Source: Actinomycetes bacterium
GTDB taxonomy: Bacteria > Actinomycetota > Actinomycetes > Propionibacteriales > Propionibacteriaceae
Direction: 5' to 3'
Assembly: GCA_023393755.1 (NCBI GenBank)
Contig: JAEXCA010000141.1
Coordinates: 1-24,013 of the forward strand
Length of the DNA stretch: 24,013 bases
Under the pieces are notes generated by a model. The model saw only the letters and a list, made by a program, of their open reading frames with translations. It was not told the DNA's origin and ran no database searches. Shown piece after piece: positions 21,962 to 24,013 of the stretch. How positions within the stretch are numbered: the first letter of the stretch is position 1; each line of letters opens with the position of its first letter. The position numbers and the translations under genes were made by a program.

Positions 21962-22093
21962 AAACGCTGATCAACGCACCAGACGATCCCTGAGGTCGCG
22001 CGTAGCGCGAGTCTCGAAGGGTCGCGGGGGCTTCGAGACTCGGCCCTGCGGGCCGACCTCAGCCACCGCTGCCACGCGCATTGATCAGCGTTT
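21962..22093. repeat. 132-bp multi-arm palindromic element (REP/MITE-like)
   Basis: Nested perfect inverted repeats: AAACGCTGATCAA (21962-21974) with TTGATCAGCGTTT (22081-22093); CTGAGGTCG (21990-21998) with CGACCTCAG (22054-22062); CGAGTCTCGAAG (22008-22019) with CTTCGAGACTCG (22031-22042). Side hairpins GCGC-GTA-GCGC and GGCCC-TGC-GGGCC sit between the arms, so the whole can fold as a cruciform. It ends two bases before the proC stop codon and encodes nothing. It may end the proC transcript. Confidence 0.9.
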
Positions 22094-22095
22094 CG

Positions 22096-22896
22096 CTACG
22101 ACTTGGCCAGGCTCCGGCTGCGGTCGCGGGCAGCCTCCATCGCGGTGATGAAGGCGGCCTTCACCTTGTGGCTCTCCAGTTCGCGCAGCGCGGCGGCGGT
22201 GGTGCCGCCCGGCGAGGTCACCCGCTCCTTCAGGACGGTGGGGTGCAGCCCGCTCTCGGACAGCAGCTTGGCCGAGCCGTACATGGTCTGGACGACCAGG
22301 GTGGTGGCGGTGTCCCGGGGCAGGCCGAGCATCACACCGGCGTCGATCATCGCCTCGACCACGAAGTACAGGTAGGCCGGGCCGGAGCCGGAGATCGCGG
22401 TCACCGCGTCCTGGTACTTCTCCGGCACCACGACCACCTGGCCGACCGCGGCGAGCAGTTCGGAGACATGATCGATGTGCTCGCCGGTGGCGGTGGCGCC
22501 GGCCGAGATCGCCGCCATCCCCTCCGAGACCTGGGCCGGGGTGTTCGGCATCACCCGGACGACCGGGGTGCCGGCGGGCAGCGCGGCCTCGATGGTGGCG
22601 GTGGTGATGCCCGCGCAGAGCGAGACCACCAGCGCGTCCGGACGCAGCGTGCCGCCGATCTGCGGCAGCACCTCACTCAGATCCTGCGGCTTGACCACCA
22701 GCACTACCGTGTCGGCGTCAGCCGCGGCTTCTGCCGTGTCGGCGGTGCGGACGCCGTGGCGCTCGCCGATCTCGGCCAGCCGGGCGGCATGGCGGTCGGA
22801 GGCGATGATGTCGCCGCCCGCCCAGCCGGCGCGGAGCAGGCCGGCGATCAGGGTCTCCCCCATCACGCCGGCGCCGATCACGGCCAGCGTGGTCAT
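22096..22896 (-). CDS. proC: Pyrroline-5-carboxylate reductase
   Basis: A 266-residue enzyme that reduces 1-pyrroline-5-carboxylate to proline with NAD(P)H, the last step of proline synthesis, in the cytoplasm. The N-terminal Rossmann motif is VIGAGVMGETLIAGL (7-21). VVLVVKPQD, VSLCAGITTATIE and VVRVMPNTPAQVSEG follow. The C-terminal dimerisation domain has ISGSGPAYLYFVVEAM and the family signature near VTSPGGTTAAALRELE. It begins inside the asd stop (ATGA overlap) and ends at the palindromic element. Confidence 0.96.
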   Translation of the reverse strand: MTTLAVIGAGVMGETLIAGLLRAGWAGGDIIASDRHAARLAEIGERHGVRTADTAEAAADADTVVLVVKPQDLSEVLPQIGGTLRPDALVVSLCAGITTATIEAALPAGTPVVRVMPNTPAQVSEGMAAISAGATATGEHIDHVSELLAAVGQVVVVPEKYQDAVTAISGSGPAYLYFVVEAMIDAGVMLGLPRDTATTLVVQTMYGSAKLLSESGLHPTVLKERVTSPGGTTAAALRELESHKVKAAFITAMEAARDRSRSLAKS

Positions 22897-23915
22897 CGCG
22901 AGGCCACCAGCTCGGCGATCTGGACGGCGTTCAGCGCGGCGCCCTTGCGCAGGTTGTCGTTGCTGACGAACAGCACCAGGCCGCGCCCGTCCGGCACCGA
23001 CTGGTCGCGCCGGATCCGGCCGACGTAGGACGGGTCCTTCCCGGCCGCGTACCGCGGGTTGGGGACGTCCGCCAGTTCGACGCCGGCGGCGGTCGCCAGC
23101 AGTCCGGTCGCCCGGGTGGGGCTGATCTCCTCGGCGAACTCGGCGTGGATCACCAGCGAGTGGCCGCTGAACACCGGCACCCGGACGCAGGTGCCGGCGA
23201 CCAGCAACTCAGGCAGGTGCAGGATCTTGCGGGACTCGTTGCGGAGCTTCTGCTCCTCGTCGGTCTCGCCGGAGTCGTCGTCCACCAGCGAACCCGCCAC
23301 CGGGACGACGTTGTAGGCGATCGGCGCCAGGTACGGCGCGGGATCCACCTCGGGAGCGGCCGAACCGTCCAGCGCCAACTGCGCCGGGTCGGCGATTCCG
23401 GCGGCCTGGTCGGCCAGCGCGCGGACGCCCTTGACCCCCGAGCCGGAGACGGCCTGATAGGTCGCCACCACCAGCCGGATCAGGCCGGCGGCGTCGTGCA
23501 GCGGCTTGAGCACCGGCATCGCGGCCATGGTGGTGCAGTTCGGGTTGGCGATGATCCCCTTCGGGCGGATGAACGCATCGTCGGGGTTCACCTCGCTGAC
23601 CACCAGCGGAACCTCGGGATCCTTGCGCCAGGCCGAGGAGTTGTCGACCACGACCGCACCGGCCGCGGCGACCTTCGGCGCGTACTCCCGCGACATGGTC
23701 GCCCCGGCGGAGAACAGGGCGATGTCCAGGCCGGAGAAGTCGCCCGTGGCGGTGTCCTCCACCACCACCTCCCCGTCCTTCCAGGCCAGGTTCGCACCCG
23801 CCGAGCGGGCCGAGGAGAAGAATCGGATGTCGTCCACCGGGAAGTCCCGTTCGGCCAGCAGCCGTCGCATCACGCCGCCGACCTGACCGGTCGCCCCAAA
23901 CACACCAACACGCAT
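22893..23915 (-). CDS. asd: Aspartate-semialdehyde dehydrogenase
   Basis: A 340-residue NADPH-dependent enzyme making aspartate semialdehyde from aspartyl phosphate, the branch point to lysine/diaminopimelate, threonine, methionine and isoleucine. The NADP-binding motif is GATGQVGG (7-14). FFSSARSAG and the catalytic Cys127 in IANPNCTTMA are clear, as are QAVSGSGVKG and the catalytic-region GHSLVIHAEF. The ATG at 23915 is the usual family start; the open frame beyond it is not conserved. The usual partner lysC is not in the window and could lie just beyond the right edge. It is translationally coupled to proC, an uncommon pairing. Confidence 0.96.
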   Translation of the reverse strand: MRVGVFGATGQVGGVMRRLLAERDFPVDDIRFFSSARSAGANLAWKDGEVVVEDTATGDFSGLDIALFSAGATMSREYAPKVAAAGAVVVDNSSAWRKDPEVPLVVSEVNPDDAFIRPKGIIANPNCTTMAAMPVLKPLHDAAGLIRLVVATYQAVSGSGVKGVRALADQAAGIADPAQLALDGSAAPEVDPAPYLAPIAYNVVPVAGSLVDDDSGETDEEQKLRNESRKILHLPELLVAGTCVRVPVFSGHSLVIHAEFAEEISPTRATGLLATAAGVELADVPNPRYAAGKDPSYVGRIRRDQSVPDGRGLVLFVSNDNLRKGAALNAVQIAELVASR

Positions 23916-23922
23916 GGGCGCA

Positions 23923-23928
23923 AGCCTA
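23923..23928 (-). promoter_or_regulatory. Possible -10 box for a leaderless asd transcript
   Basis: Minus strand TAGGCT (TAnnnT type) is followed by seven bases and the asd ATG, with no ribosome-binding site between. The 98 bp to the window edge show nothing else recognisable. Confidence 0.4.
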
Positions 23929-24013
23929 ACGCGACCCCCCGTGGCCGGCACTCGCCGGCCCTCCAACCGAGACCGCCGGCGTCGCAGCCGACACAAACCG
24001 GGCAGCAGAGGCC

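Overview
The window is GC-rich, densely packed DNA from an actinomycete, most likely a Propionibacteriales-type organism. That lineage call is an inference from gene content and order, not from a marker gene. Pointers to Actinomycetota are mycothione reductase, the bS22-type 33-residue ribosomal protein next to a BldC/excisionase-like HTH protein, and the block phosphatase - TlpA - CcdA - ResB - CcsA, which has the same gene order as Mycobacterium tuberculosis Rv0525-Rv0529. Nearly all genes lie on the minus strand. The exceptions are the 5-oxoprolinase operon and a truncated Fic gene. Adjacent genes are often coupled by 1-bp (TGATG) or 4-bp (ATGA/GTGA) overlaps.

Layout. 1-1507: the 5' end of an unknown membrane or exported protein, then mycothione reductase. 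1577-5515: an operon read right to left, ABC ATPase - ABC-2 permease - NarL-type sensor kinase - response regulator. A 7 x 30 bp tandem repeat sits between permease and kinase. 5516-6414: a scarred accessory stretch with a possible operator dyad, a perfect 49-bp copy of the kinase/regulator junction, and a Fic-family C-terminal fragment that has lost its catalytic histidine. 6415-11162: five-gene cytochrome c maturation (system II) operon. 11254-12091: REP-like inverted pair, glutaredoxin-like protein, bS22, HTH protein. 12212-13576: MFS transporter. 13678-15907: pxpABC 5-oxoprolinase (plus strand). 15966-21745: ECF sigma factor, membrane anti-sigma-like protein, GT-C-type membrane glycosyltransferase and a large lipoprotein. 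21962-22093: an elaborate palindromic repeat element. 22096-23915: asd and proC.

The strongest new signals are these. (1) A bipartite promoter-like motif, identical in 21 bases and in spacing, stands immediately before both the sigma gene and the glycosyltransferase gene. It suggests an autoregulated sigma regulon that drives an envelope glycosyltransferase/lipoprotein pair, probably from leaderless or nearly leaderless mRNAs. (2) Two families of REP-like palindromes are present. One forms a tandem array whose 14-bp core flips orientation part way through, and also appears as an inverted pair at 11.3 kb. The other occurs intergenically at 22.0 kb and again inside the resB coding sequence, where it merges into a 13-residue tandem repeat. 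(3) The 49-bp duplication and the truncated fic gene mark a rearrangement breakpoint upstream of the ABC/two-component operon. I found no CRISPR array, tRNA, rRNA, transposase or complete defence system.
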